The notes beneath the pieces were generated by a model. It saw only the letters and a program-made list of their open reading frames with translations. It was not told the origin of the DNA and ran no database searches. Position numbers and translations under genes: made by a program. From Rusavskia elegans (Eukaryota; Ascomycota; Lecanoromycetes; Teloschistales; Teloschistaceae), in NCBI GenBank assembly GCA_011316305.1, contig SAUG01000048.1, forward strand, positions 124,001 to 188,000: 64,000 nucleotides of DNA. Reading direction: 5' to 3'. Shown piece by piece: positions 35,875 to 47,411 of the stretch (the first letter of the stretch is position 1; every line of letters starts with the position of its first letter).

Positions 35875-36317
35875 GTTGTAGCTTGGAGGGGATAGTGAGG
35901 TCCCAGGTTTTGGCGAGATGAATATTATTGGTTAAGTTGCTGTTAGCGCTGTTTGGGCTGAGGATCAAGTACACAGTGAACCTCTTATATGTCGAGATGG
36001 GTTGAGATACCCCACTTGTGAGCATTAGAAAGCGCAGTGTATGTAAGGCCTCCCACTAAGTCATAACGTGCAGCTTCGATAAGCTATTAGAAGATTAGTG
36101 CTGTAGAGTTGATTGACCAAGGAAAAGATGATCGAACAGCTTACAGGATTTCGCGCAAGTCCTGGACCGGATGAATCGAATCAAGGTTTCGTTAGTGGTA
36201 GGAATAAGACGAATCTGTTGGGTTTATTTGTGTCAGACTTATGTGAACGTTCTCCCTCGCGCGCATCCAGGTCCCCCCCAAGCCCCTTCACATGAGCTGC
36301 CAAGTCCCAACTTTCAC
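35875..36317. other. Spacer between the SnoaL-like gene and its decayed copy
   Basis: Promoter side of the intact minus-strand gene and the 3' side of the decayed copy. No gene is supported. Confidence 0.45.
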
Positions 36318-36734
36318 CTATTTCCCCCAGCCTCTCAACAACGATATCTCCCTAACCCCTCCAATGTCGCCTATATTACTAAAAGGGTTTGTGTTCTCCT
36401 TGCCAAGAGTATAAGACAGATGCGTAAAACGTCTGAGGACCGCAATATCTTTTCCACTTCCAACCAAAGAAGAGAGGATTTCGAAATACTTTTGAGGAAT
36501 ATAATTTCCAGTTGACGGTGTCAAAGGCGTCGAAGATGGCGTGGGGACCGCCCTTTGGGTGGACGCCGGCGTAGGGGAGGATTTTCCAGGAGATGATTTT
36601 CCGGAGGGGGAGAGGGGTGGGTTGTAGTTGAAGGATGTATAGGTTACGTCTCGAGCGATAAGGATAGAGAGAGTAGAAAGATCGGAGGTATTTGCGAGGA
36701 CTGTTTCGACGACATTATCAAGGGTAGGAGACAC
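36318..36734 (-). pseudogene. Decayed tandem duplicate of the SnoaL-like gene
   Basis: On the minus strand the reading SPTLDNVVETVLANTSDLST matches the start of the intact neighbour (STPIDVVKSLLANTSDLST), but the ATG position holds GTG. Homology continues (DVTYTSFNYNPP), changes frame to read KILPYAGVHPKGGPHAIFDA (intact: KILPYAGSHPNEGPLAIFNT), then returns to another frame for KYFEILSSLVGSGKDIAVLR and YTLGKENTNPF. The last third is lost. It has at least two frameshifts, a lost start and a truncated end. Confidence 0.8.
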
Positions 36735-37015
36735 AATGCAGATTTGGAGTATCGTACGGCCCCAGGTTTGGCCTGATTGATGTGATAGAGTGTCTGCTGT
36801 CGGGCGTACCGGCGTTTGTACGGTCGATGAACCCCCGTATCCCACTTGGATGTTCGACTATGATGTCTACCGTGATGTCGATTGCTTTGCTTGCCTAATT
36901 TCGCTTGTACCTGGGGAAAGCAATGAAAGCTTGACGAGCCAGTGATCCGCTTCTGCGAACATTAAACAATGGGCACCGGCAGGATAATGAGAGAGTCGCG
37001 AAACAAGGAAGTGAC
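36735..37015. other. Intergenic spacer
   Basis: Holds the upstream side of the decayed SnoaL-like copy and the 3' side of the 2EXR gene. Nothing recognisable. Confidence 0.4.
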
Positions 37016-38584
37016 CTAGTATACCTTGACTCGGATACCATACGTTTCCCTCGTGTCAATTGGCGGGTGGTTGACATCGTATGGTAGGTTTTCATACCGA
37101 TACAAGCACACCTTAATGTCAAGGTCACTTTGCCAGACGTGACGCTTTTCAAGGTACCGCTTTGCAGGATGCCCGTCTTCGCCTTGCAACCACCTCCTTA
37201 TCCGCTTGTCGAATTTTCTCCCATGTGTCGAACGATTATAATCATGACCTTCGCAATAGGCCTTGCCAAATTCGGCGGTATCGAAGGCTGGAATACCGAG
37301 CGGCCAAGCCTCATGCCAGGCGTCTTGATCCCATTCGTCATCGATTATACCAAGTTTGTGGGCGCTCACGCTAGCTTCGTCAATGCTATCAAGCTGACCA
37401 GACTCAGCTCGTCTCAGCATTTCTAGGAGCAGGGGTCTGGAGTATTGACGTTCCATGGATTTGGGGTTCAAAGCCCTCATACGTGCGAATCGCCTGAAAA
37501 GACTCCATAACCTTCGGGAGCTGAGTCCATAGTCTGTCCAAGTCTTGATGATTCTTTCATATTCTTTCTCATACATAGACTCGCTGCCGAATGCATTCGT
37601 ATACCATGAGCTGAAACGGTCTAGTCGCATCATATTGGCCGTGGGACCAGGTAACAGGTCCAGATCGAGGTCCAAGTGCATGAAAAGCTTGTCTCTATCC
37701 TTCTGAAGATTTTCATCGCCCCAGAAATCACCCGGGTCAGGGTATGTTCCGAAAGGCTCCTTTTCTTCAAGGCTCTGGGCGACATTTTCGTAGAAGTAAT
37801 CTTGGGGCTGCTCTGGTCCGCAGATCTTGGCCGATCTAGCGTTGCGTAAGTGAAAGAAGGCGTAAAGCACGATCTGATCGTCCTGAATGTTGTTCCGAGT
37901 CTCCGAATTGGCTGGATCAAGATCTAATTGGTGTAACATCGATTTCTTCGGGCAGTAATCCCACCAGTCAGCGCTCGTAAGAACGGGCCTCTTTCCGTCA
38001 AATGCGTAGCATGGAAAATGCCTCTCCGGATCGATGGAAACACTCCGCTGCGGTTTATCTTCGGAAGACCACTTGGCGGATGCTGAATCCAGTAAGTTGA
38101 TCTCAATATCAGGCAGGCCGTGCTTGGCGTGTTCGAGCAGCGCGGCCAGATCGACGCACTTCTTGTGCAGGCAGATGATTTGCCCTGGATCAGCAGTGTC
38201 AGGGGCTCCTACGTTGATCCGAATCTTCTTCAGCTTCTCGAACGGAAGTTTGTCGAAGCCTTGCTGTAATGCGCGACTGAGACTTTGAAGTACAAGACGC
38301 CGAGGTGGCCACTCAGCATCGAAGTTGCTTTCAAGGGTGAGCCAGGATTTGTATTGGTACTCCGGGCTGATGTGAAATTGTAAGATCTGAACATTGTAGA
38401 ATGCTTGTGTGGCTTCGGTGTATATCTGGCGACTGGCTTGAAAGATTGCGAAGCGGCGTTGGACAGATAGACACTCCCATATCTGGTCGCGGAGTTCTCG
38501 AGGTAGTGATGTGAAGGCTCCCAGACTAGGATTGTGCTCCATAGTCCCGTCGGTCAACGGGGATTCTTTGGTGTTGTGATGCAT
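37016..38584 (-). CDS. 2EXR/F-box-like protein
   Basis: Single exon, 522 aa from the ATG at 38584 (a longer reading would need a TTG start). Residues about 26-60 read TSLPRELRDQIWECLSVQRR and ASRQIYTEATQAFYN, the LPxELRxxIW motif of the 2EXR/F-box-like proteins abundant in filamentous ascomycetes. The rest is soluble and acidic with no recognised domain. A ubiquitin-ligase adaptor role is only an inference from the motif. Confidence 0.75.
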   Translation of the reverse strand: MHHNTKESPLTDGTMEHNPSLGAFTSLPRELRDQIWECLSVQRRFAIFQASRQIYTEATQAFYNVQILQFHISPEYQYKSWLTLESNFDAEWPPRRLVLQSLSRALQQGFDKLPFEKLKKIRINVGAPDTADPGQIICLHKKCVDLAALLEHAKHGLPDIEINLLDSASAKWSSEDKPQRSVSIDPERHFPCYAFDGKRPVLTSADWWDYCPKKSMLHQLDLDPANSETRNNIQDDQIVLYAFFHLRNARSAKICGPEQPQDYFYENVAQSLEEKEPFGTYPDPGDFWGDENLQKDRDKLFMHLDLDLDLLPGPTANMMRLDRFSSWYTNAFGSESMYEKEYERIIKTWTDYGLSSRRLWSLFRRFARMRALNPKSMERQYSRPLLLEMLRRAESGQLDSIDEASVSAHKLGIIDDEWDQDAWHEAWPLGIPAFDTAEFGKAYCEGHDYNRSTHGRKFDKRIRRWLQGEDGHPAKRYLEKRHVWQSDLDIKVCLYRYENLPYDVNHPPIDTRETYGIRVKVY

Positions 38585-38990
38585 AGCGACCAAAGAAATG
38601 ACAGAAACTCCGAGACACGTATGTCGAAGTTAGTGGGGTTGAGTGTATCGGTGGATAAGGGTTGGCTAGGTGGTGAGAAAATACTCAACAGGGGTCTGAT
38701 TCAACGAAAGTATAAGGACGTTCAGAGGATAGTAATCGAGGATGGACAAGAGATGGAGGAAAGGTGGATGGGGAGATGCTTAGGATGGATGTAGAGACCT
38801 GGCTCTAGGTTTTATTCAAGTAGAGGTCTGACTTACAAAATTGCTCAACCGTTGCCAAGGATCACATGGTTGCTACTTTTGGTCATAATGGAACCCGCAT
38901 TCGGATCAAGTAGAGGCCACCAAGCATGTTGCACTCAACATGGCTTGTATTTAATCTTCAGAATTTTATTCGTTGCTTGTATATCCTTCT

Positions 38991-39025
<35 letters not shown>

Positions 39026-39530
39026 TCCTTCTTCTTCTTCTTGTTGTTGTTAGATCTGCTGAGCGAGGAACATGGCTGGAGGTTGGACAAGACGAGGAAA
39101 ATCGCGGCGATCTCTTCGGAGTAACGACCAGAGTCGGAGAATTAACACAGATCCTATTTGGTAGCCACGGGAAATTCCCCAGTGCAAGCGGTTGCACGTG
39201 TGGTACCACTCTAACGATCAACACACCATACAACATGATGTCTATAGTACTGCACTGCAGTATACTCGTTCCTACTGTGACAGTCAATACGGCATCGATG
39301 CCACGATGATCCGAACACTGTTTTGCATATCAATAAGGTTGCACTGGAGACGATGAGCAGAGGCCTGCGTACCTTAGTGAGAACGGGCTAGTGCAGTATC
39401 AAGTGCTTACAACGTACGAGCCAGGTGATCACAGGAGGCACCATTGAAATCACCTGCAATCGCCTGTTCCGCATATCGCTCTCTGTCACTGTCCTCATCA
39501 TCTGACCTCACGGCTTCGGTATCTACTTGC
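38585..39530. other. Intergenic region with microsatellite
   Basis: Separates the 2EXR gene's promoter side from the GRC3 3' end. Apart from the CTT tract listed separately, nothing is recognised. Confidence 0.45.
38985..39051. repeat. (CTT)n microsatellite with interruptions
   Basis: About twenty CTT units interrupted by single CCT changes, ending in a few GTT units. Simple-sequence repeat, likely length-polymorphic. Confidence 0.9.
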
Positions 39531-41624
39531 CTACTTCAGATCTCTCCTGACCCGCTTCACCCGCTCTCCCTTCCTCCTGCCCTCAGCATTCATCCAATCC
39601 CTACCCTTGACCCACCTTTTGGTGTCCTCTTTCGTCCATCCCTTCATTCCCTTGTCAGCAAGACCCTCTTTAACTACCTGCTTGCGTTGATACATCTGCT
39701 TGTACAGATCCTCCTTGTACGCCCATGCTGGTGTATCCAGAGTTCCCCTCACGAAGACGAGTTTTCTTTGTTGAGTGCAAAAAGAAGCAAAGGTAGAGTG
39801 AGGGATGGGTGTAATGAGGTGGAAGGTATGAGAACTGGTATCGATGGAACGGATCAGTCCTTGGCCGAGCGAGTGAGAGTTGAAAGGGGACAGTGGAGGC
39901 GTGATTTGTGCGGTGGATGGGATGTAGGGAATCTGTTCGGGTGTTCGGGGCAGCAATGGAAAGAGGCCAGAAGGCAGAGCTGCATCATTTTCGACAACCA
40001 CAAGACCAACTATACAGCCTTCAAGAACCTGGATAAGGAACTCTGGATCAAGCTCTGGGCCCAGGAGCTGAACAGCGTAGATCGATTGCTCGGGGCCTGC
40101 GTAATGAATACGCTCTGTAACCATCTCCTCAATTGGCGTTGCATCCCACCGAAGACGCCCCATTTCCGGTTCGTCCAGGTGGAAGTAAGAAAGAGTCTGC
40201 ATCATCCTCAGATCCGCTGCATCTCGTGGTAGAGCTTCGACTGGCTGAGAGGCAAGGAGGTGCAAACGTGTACTCCGCGCTGCTGTAGCTTGAGTGATGG
40301 CGTCCACTACCTCTGAAGGCCCCGTAGTGCTTGTGTAGATAACATCCGTGAGGTCCATCTGATGGATCAAATCAACCAAGAGTTCAAGGCCTTTGCCTTG
40401 GATCCATCCTGCGGTGTTCACGATCAGCGGACATGGTGGATGCTGTGCCAGTAGCTGCTTGTAATGCTTGAAGAGTTCTAGAACGCATTGCAGATAATGC
40501 TGAGGGTCTTCTTGGGGCGATGTAGCCCCAATGTGGTGTGAGCGGATCAGCGTCAGTCCCTGGGCAGATGCAGACGGATGACAGAACGGCGGTCCGAAGT
40601 GGTAGGAGCTGATCTGTACAAGAGACACCTCTCCCGGCGGCGAGAACTCAGGCTGCCCCGGATCAATGTCAAGCAGGGCGGTACATCGAGATCCTTTGGC
40701 ATCGTTGATACCATTGATAAGCATGCGGACAAACGTGGACTTGCCGGAGCCTTTCGGTCCGCAAACAAATGCTACGGTTGGTTTGTCACGATGGTTCCTC
40801 GACGTCAGAGAAGTCAGCAAGGGCTGCCACCCTTTCGGAAGCTCGAGTGTGTTCGGTGAGTGTTCGGGGACGCAGCCATCGTCGTCAGAAGTCTTGAGGA
40901 TTGAGTATGTTCGCTTGGCATAGCTCGGTAAGGGTTCGGTGCCATTCTGTCTATGTGTAACGTCTTCCGATACCTCGATGGCATTGTCCCATATGCGATC
41001 AAATCTGGGTGACACATGCTTCAGCAAACGAATGCCGCTTCGGAAACTGGTAATTGTGATCTCGACTGGCTGTTCTGCAGTTCCGAATGGATTAGGGATT
41101 GGCCTAATCACAGGGAGTGAATGTGTGGAAGGCGCAAAAACCCGGAAACTTGCGGAGCTGGGGTGTAGAACTGCTCCCAAAAGGCTGACGGCACCTTTGC
41201 GGACCCATATTTCGTACTGCCCGATGAGGGTCAACATGCCATCGTCAAGGCGAATCGCAACAGCGTCCTCCCGTAGACTAGTCATGATGTGGCGAGATGG
41301 TATTGAGATTGATAGCCGTTGCACAGCTTCACTATCTTGACGGATTTGGCATTCGACAGGTCGATCTGCGTCGCCCTCGGTAAGTCGACTTGTGCTGCCC
41401 TTGATAGGTCGTCTTGCGCTGCCTTCGATGGAGTGGTTTGAATCCGGTTTAGAAGATTGGTCTGCGTTGATGACATTGAAATCAAGTCCAGGGGGAGATG
41501 GGTGATGATCTTCATGAAATCTACGCTCACTGATGATACGGACCGCCGACGCTCGACATGTTGGCGGCGATCCCTTAACCCTATCCCGCGATGCAAGTAC
41601 ATCGGCTTTTCTCTTTCTTCCCAT
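39531..41624 (-). CDS. grc3: Grc3 polynucleotide 5'-hydroxyl kinase (pre-rRNA processing)
   Basis: Single exon, 697 aa. The N-terminus is basic (MGRKRKADVLASRDRVKGSP), consistent with nuclear import. The kinase core has P-loop VCGPKGSGKSTFVRML (about 284-299), LLDIDPGQPEFSPPGEVSL (about 322-340), a conserved HHIGATSPQEDP, and NTAGWIQGKGLELLVDLI, the Clp1/Grc3 family layout. Grc3 works with the nuclease Las1 in the nucleolus, phosphorylating the 5'-OH of the cut ITS2 end. The family motif before the glycine-rich turn is often NTPGW or NTDGW; here it is NTAGW. Its promoter is cut by the AT-rich insertion at 42158. Confidence 0.92.
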   Translation of the reverse strand: MGRKRKADVLASRDRVKGSPPTCRASAVRIISERRFHEDHHPSPPGLDFNVINADQSSKPDSNHSIEGSARRPIKGSTSRLTEGDADRPVECQIRQDSEAVQRLSISIPSRHIMTSLREDAVAIRLDDGMLTLIGQYEIWVRKGAVSLLGAVLHPSSASFRVFAPSTHSLPVIRPIPNPFGTAEQPVEITITSFRSGIRLLKHVSPRFDRIWDNAIEVSEDVTHRQNGTEPLPSYAKRTYSILKTSDDDGCVPEHSPNTLELPKGWQPLLTSLTSRNHRDKPTVAFVCGPKGSGKSTFVRMLINGINDAKGSRCTALLDIDPGQPEFSPPGEVSLVQISSYHFGPPFCHPSASAQGLTLIRSHHIGATSPQEDPQHYLQCVLELFKHYKQLLAQHPPCPLIVNTAGWIQGKGLELLVDLIHQMDLTDVIYTSTTGPSEVVDAITQATAARSTRLHLLASQPVEALPRDAADLRMMQTLSYFHLDEPEMGRLRWDATPIEEMVTERIHYAGPEQSIYAVQLLGPELDPEFLIQVLEGCIVGLVVVENDAALPSGLFPLLPRTPEQIPYIPSTAQITPPLSPFNSHSLGQGLIRSIDTSSHTFHLITPIPHSTFASFCTQQRKLVFVRGTLDTPAWAYKEDLYKQMYQRKQVVKEGLADKGMKGWTKEDTKRWVKGRDWMNAEGRRKGERVKRVRRDLK

Positions 41625-42157
41625 TACAATTACGTTTGAGTGGCAGTTATCAAGACATGCAAACGATTACGGTTATTAGAATATAGCTGTTGTGTAGGTT
41701 GAAAAGGTTCTGTCAAGGAGATTTGGTGTTTGGGTGTGTGAAATATAGCTGCAAATCTTTGATGCAATAGGTACGGAGACAAAGTGCCAGCAGGAGACAC
41801 GATGTAGGCTGTTAAAGACACCCGAATACACTCGGAACTGGCTCGGTAAGTCATCGAGCCTTCATAATTAGATAGACTTTGTAGTGATGAGGGCCGGTTG
41901 ATGCACTCCAAATCATCTTAATCAGTCAAACGTAAAAGAGATCTCAACAGGTACAAATAGCATAGTAATACCTACCTGGTCAATTGAAACCGCATGGACG
42001 CTTCGATTTTTGGAATACTGTTATACAAAGGAACGTGCCCGTATCTAGCAAGAGGGATCAGAACAGATTGATATAACGGTCGTGACGCATATGAATGGCG
42101 TGGTCATGTATCTTTGCTGCGTCGCGCCCAGCGTTAATTGTTTCCTCATCGAGTTAG
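41625..42157. promoter_or_regulatory. GRC3-side half of a split divergent promoter
   Basis: 533 bp of normal-composition sequence between the GRC3 start and the left end of the TIR block. The other half is the 110 bp at 63622-63731 before the next start codon. Confidence 0.5.
42152..42157. repeat. Target-site duplication AGTTAG, left copy
   Basis: AGTTAG directly abuts the left inverted repeat; the same six bases directly abut the right one at 63616-63621. Confidence 0.75.
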
Positions 42158-42197
42158 TATGGCGGACGGTAGGGGGCTTGCAGATAAAACAATTCCT
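42158..42197 (+). repeat. Left terminal inverted repeat
   Basis: Begins TATGGCGGACGGTAGG and matches the reverse complement of 63576-63615 over 40 bp with three mismatches (positions 17, 23 and 28). The following bases diverge. Confidence 0.9.
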
Positions 42198-45100
42198 AGA
42201 TTCGGATAAAAGAAAATTTAGATTCCCTATATAATATCGTAATCCTACTTTTTATTTTCTTTTTCTTTCTATCTCTCTTTAATAATATTACGCGTTTTTA
42301 AGCTAAATAATTTATATAAAAACTATATTATCTTTTAGTTTTTAATTAGATTTATATTAAATAAAATTATATTTATTTTATATAATAATTTCTAGATCGT
42401 AGTTTTAGAATATATAATTAACCGCCGGTTTTATAGCTAGAATATTACTCGATAGATTTATATAGAAAACTTTAAAAAAATTTTAAACTATATTTAAATT
42501 CTCTTCTAGTAAATAAAGTTTAATAATAAAAAATTCCTTTATATTTTATAGCGCGAAGGCTACTAAATCGGCTAAATTAACTTTATTTAATTATAATAAA
42601 CTTTAAAGTTTATATAATAGAAGTATTTAGTAGAAGAAAAAAAATAGATTATCTAAATTATATACAATTTTATTATATAAAAGTTTAGATTTAAAATTAT
42701 CTAAAATTTAAATAGAATTAAATTTTATAACTATTTCTATTAATATAAAAGATTTATTAAAAAGTTATATAATATTTTTTTTATTCTATAATTACTAATT
42801 TTTTTTAGAAATTTTTTTTTTTTTAATACCGCTTTTATATATCTAAATATATTAACTAATATTTTATAAATATATAATAATTCCGGGAGGAATATATTAT
42901 ATTTAAACTAAATTTTATCTAGTTTTTTAATAGTTATAATAAGCTAAAAGCGTATAGTATCGAAATCTATACTAATATTAATATCTTTATTTATTATATC
43001 TTTTAGATCTAGGTCGGAATTTCTATTTATATATTAATTAATATTCTAAAATAATATTTTAATTATATAGAATTTTTTTAGATAAATAGTATCTATTATA
43101 CGAATTACGATTAGATTAAAAGATAGAGATATTAATAATAGTAGATATATATTACTAACTATATTATACGGTCTATAAAAATTTAATATTTTAAAACTAC
43201 TTTGTCTATAGTATAAATATTAAAAATTAATATATTAAATTCTAAAAAAGATAATTTATAAAAAGCTATCTTTTTTACTAGATTATATATCTTTTTTTCC
43301 TCTATTAAAAGAGTTCTACTAATTTTATATAAATTTTAAAATTACTTTTAAATTTTTTTTAAGCTAGTCTTTTTAATATATATAAAGTTAAAAACTTCAT
43401 CGCTTTTTTTATAATCTACCTTCTAATTATTTACTATAAAGTTAAAAAGTTTATTAATAAATAGAATAACTATTATATCTAAAAGTAAAAAAATAAATCT
43501 AATAATTTAAAAAGTAAACTATATATATTCTATATATATTTACTAAATATAGTAGATAACTATATCGTATATCTATTATCTAAAATACTAGTAAAACTTT
43601 AAAATAATATTAAAAAATAGAATAAATTTAATAAAATTTCTAAATTGTATAATAGTCTAATTTTAGTTAGATAAAAATAAATATTTTTTTCCGATAACGC
43701 TTATATAGTATATAGCGTAGTTCTAATATTTTAGCTTTAATTCTACCGATCCGCTACTAATTCTATATAATAAATAAATAAAATTTTATTATATTATCTA
43801 TTAAAATCTTCGGAGAATATTATACGATTATCGAATAAATAGAATAAATCTATTATTAGATTTTATATAGAAACTAAAAAGAAATAGATATTAATAACTA
43901 TTAGAAAACTATATAGAAAACGTATAGAAAGTAGATTAAATAGATAATCTAGAATATATAGTTAATAACTTAGATAATTTTAGCGATAAAAGCTAATACT
44001 ATTACTAATTAACTAATATATATATAGCTCGTATAATAATCTTTAATTTTTTTTATTTCTATTATATACTCGTATCTTTCCTTTTTTTTTAAAGTTAATT
44101 TTTATTATACGAACTTTTTCCGCCTAATATATTTACTTTTCGGTAGTTAAAACCCTTTTATATAATATATAAAGTCTTATATAGCAGATTTAATATCTAT
44201 AATAATAAATTAAAATACCTCTAAAACTATAGTATAGAAAAGTATTATCTAATATTAGACGACGACGAAGTAAACCTCGTATAATTTAATTTTAGGATTT
44301 AAAAGCTAATATCGATACTAGATTATTTTTATTTCTAATAATATTCTTCTACGAACTTATATAATATTTTAAAATCCGGATATAATTTCTATTATATTTT
44401 TTTTTAGCTTTTATTACTTTATTTAATACGATTTTCTAAATTATATAATTTAATATTCTAATAGAAAATTTTAAAATTTCTAATTTTAGAAGATTTTATT
44501 CTATACGAATCTTGCTATATAATATTAATTTTAGATTAAATTCGTTAGAGATTTTATCTAGTAACTATAGTTATATAATTTTCCTTTTTTTCTTTTTTCT
44601 TTTTTATAATTATCTTTTTAACTAGTAGGATATAAAGATATTAAACGGTTCGTAATATATAGTAAAGAATTAGAATAAAATAGATAGAAATCTATTAGTT
44701 AAATATTTAAAAAAAAAGGAAAAAAAAGAAGTTACTATATTATTTATACTTTAGATTTATTTTTAGATTATTAAAAACCGAATTTATATTTATAAATATA
44801 GTTAAAATAAACTACTAGATTATATAATAATAAAGTAAAATTTTATTATATTTTACTTTCTATTTATATAATATTTATATTTTTTTTGATATTTCCTAAA
44901 TTACGATTAGTAATAAAAATATCGATAGCCTATAAAGATTTATCTACGATATTATTTTAGTAATAGTTTATTATTAAATAATAAATATCGAAGAAAAGAA
45001 ATTATACGGATCTATTTTTAAAATCTATTTTAGAACTTTAGTATTAACTAAATACGATACTATTCGATTTATAATATTTAATTATATATAAACTATTATA

Positions 45101-46388
45101 GAATTCCTAAATAGTTTTAATTCTATTTTAAACTGTTATCTAATCTATTTAATTATCTATTATATTATTAAAGAAAATCCCTTTTAATATAAATAAAAAA
45201 TTAAGTCTAAATAAATAGAAATACTTTTATATAAATAAAATATTAAAATAGAGCTATTAGATAGCTAGAATCAAATTTTTCTATCGCCGAAAATTAAAAT
45301 AGAAATAAAGCTATTAACTATTATATATATTAAAAAAAAATCTTCGGTACTTTAGATTAAAGTAGAGCTAGCTGCTATATAAAGGAAAAAGACTATAACT
45401 ATTAATTCTAAACGTCTTTAATTTCTATCGGCAGAAGAAAATTTAATAAATCTTTTATTTTTTATTATATAGAATGGATCCGAGGCTATTATAGTTAGTA
45501 TAATTTTAGTTTTTTATATAATAAATCTTTTTACTCTAATTCTATTACTATTTAATCTATTAATAGAATCGATAATATAGAATATTAATAAAATAATTAG
45601 TAATTTTTGCTATTAAATTAAATAGTAACGTTATATAGAGCTAGAATAGTAGGAAGTCCTTTAAAATTAGATTTTAAATAATAAGGTTTTAGACTACGAG
45701 GTTAAAGGACTATATAATATTAAAGAGTAAGTATTTTATATAATAGAAGCTTTTATCTATCGGAATAAATATTAATAGAAATAGAAATAATAAAAGAAAG
45801 TTATATAATAAAAAGATAATAAAAAAAGACTATAGCTAGACTAATTATATTATATATAGAAATAAAAGTTTAATTTTAATTTCTATCTACTTTAATTTAT
45901 ATCAGTTTTATATAAGCTAGTAATTTAATATTTATATTACTACCGATTTATATTACTAGTTTTAATTACTATATAGAAATCTAGGTTATCGATTAAATTC
46001 TAAAAAGATAGATATATAATAGCTATCTATAGCCGATATAAAAATTATAAAATAGAAAAATAATTTTAAAAATAAAACTATCTATTATCTATTTAACTAC
46101 CTTTTTATTTTATATATAATAAATCGTATAGTAAAGTAGATCTAAAAACTAGATCGAAAATTATTTAATCAAATACTAGAATTATAATACTAATAAAACT
46201 GCTACTAATATTTAAATCTTTAAAAAATTCTATATTAATCGGATCGCTATTATCCGGCAGGCTATTTTAAATTTTACTATTATTATTATTATTATCTAAA
46301 AATATTAATAAATTTAATAATAAAGATTTTTTATCGTTATTATTTAAAAATTCGGATAAAAAATTACTATTTTATATGGTATAATATA
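42198..46388. mobile_element. Left internal part of the host TIR element
   Basis: Heavily RIP-mutated. Because RIP turns Gln and Trp codons into stops, reading through TAA/TAG on the plus strand shows protein-like stretches: about 43690-43980 (SDNAY, then TNSI, then SSENIIRLS) and about 44900-46300 (for example LDYEVKGLYNIKE). I recognise no retroelement domain here, so the transposase of the outer element probably lies in this part. Confidence 0.5.
43681..44010 (+). pseudogene. Possible DDE-type transposase fragment
   Basis: In one plus frame the stretch reads IFFSDNAY, an ~18-residue gap, ATNSI, then NKILLYYLLKSSENIIRLSN and KWNKSI, with stops where Gln/Trp would be expected. The spacing resembles the third-domain pattern of PIF/Harbinger (DDE_Tnp_4) transposases (GDSAY ... 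TN ... N ... SEH.IG.LK.RW.S). The upstream catalytic residues could not be found. A 6-bp target duplication is not typical of Harbinger elements (3 bp), so this remains a weak call. Confidence 0.3.
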
Positions 46389-46620
46389 TATTATAGATCG
46401 ATTTAAGATGATAATAATAGCTTGATATTTCTATATAAATAGAAAGTTCTTCTATAAACAAGCGAATAAAGCTGAACGCTAGATCTAATTAGGCAACGAA
46501 TCCCGTAGAACTAATAAACCGCGGAAGCTTAGTCAGCGTATTAGTTAACCGGTACTATCGGCTAGTATCTCTATATCTGTAAAACTTTTTATCAATTCTA
46601 GATAGTTTAAATAGTTTATA
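46389..46620 (-). repeat. LTR of element B, left copy (3' LTR)
   Basis: 232 bp, shares most of its length with 62578-62815, including the segment around AATAAACCGCGG and TACTATCGGCTAGTATCT. It lacks a 6-bp stretch present in the other copy and differs by transitions plus some transversions. Confidence 0.85.
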
Positions 46621-46740
46621 ATAAATACTATAAAACGAAAAAATAGTATCGTCTTCGATACGTTCGTATTAAATATTTAAAAATTTTAAAAATATTAAAA
46701 ATAAAGGCGCTAAAAGATTAAAAAGAAAATAATATTATTA

Positions 46741-46812
46741 GAAATCGAACCCGGGCTATATTAGAGCCCCTAAATAATAAAGAGCGGCTAATAGAACAGC
46801 CGAGCTAATTTC
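46741..46812 (-). other. tRNA-like fragment with A- and B-box sequences
   Basis: On the minus strand TTAGCTCGGCTG resembles a Pol III A box, and about 50 bp later GGTTCGATTTC resembles a B box. A full cloverleaf does not form: the T-arm and acceptor 3' strands do not pair. It could be a RIP-damaged tRNA gene or tRNA-derived SINE lodged between integrase and 3' LTR of element B. Low confidence. Confidence 0.35.
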
Positions 46813-47171
46813 TTTATCGTTTAAATAAAGGCGGTATATACTGCTACTATACTATAGCGCCTAGTAATAAAATTTTCGAATTAAAATCTAATAGATAGTA
46901 GTAGTATTTTATCGAATATAAAAAGAAATATAATTATATTAAGTCGAATATATAAAGCGCCGGCGAGGTATAATAATTTATAAACGTTTTAACTTTAGTT
47001 TAAAATAATATAGAAAATCTATTAACGGTATAGATATTTAAAGCTCTAGTTACTATAATACCGCTAGGATATAATTAGATTATTACTAATAACGAAATCT
47101 AGATAAAAAAAAGATATATTTATTATATTTATTAATAAAGTCTATATAATATATTAAATTTTATAATCTAT

Positions 47172-47411
47172 TATTAAATAGATATATTTCTAAAACAGTA
47201 TACGATTATAGACCAAGCGAAATATATATTATAGAACTAATTTATACTCTAGAAAGACTGGGGTATAGCCTAGTAATAAAGAAAAAGGAAAAAGTAGAAA
47301 AAGATCGAAATCCGATACGCTAGCGACGCTCTAATAACTAGACGGCAAACCTTGTTTCTAAACGTCCTAATTATATTTTCAGGATCTATATAACGCGTTT
47401 AGCGTTTTATA
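47172..47411 (-). repeat. LTR of element A, left copy (3' LTR)
   Basis: 240 bp from TATTAAATAG to GCGTTTTATA. By hand alignment it differs from 55254-55493 at about 33 positions, all transitions, without indels. Confidence 0.92.

Noticed and set aside
38926..39309. Leucine-rich open frame at the CTT tract
   Set aside because: Produced by the (CTT)n microsatellite reading as poly-Leu/Phe/Ser.
39444..40232. 262-codon plus-strand frame
   Set aside because: Lies antisense within the GRC3 coding sequence, which is strongly supported.
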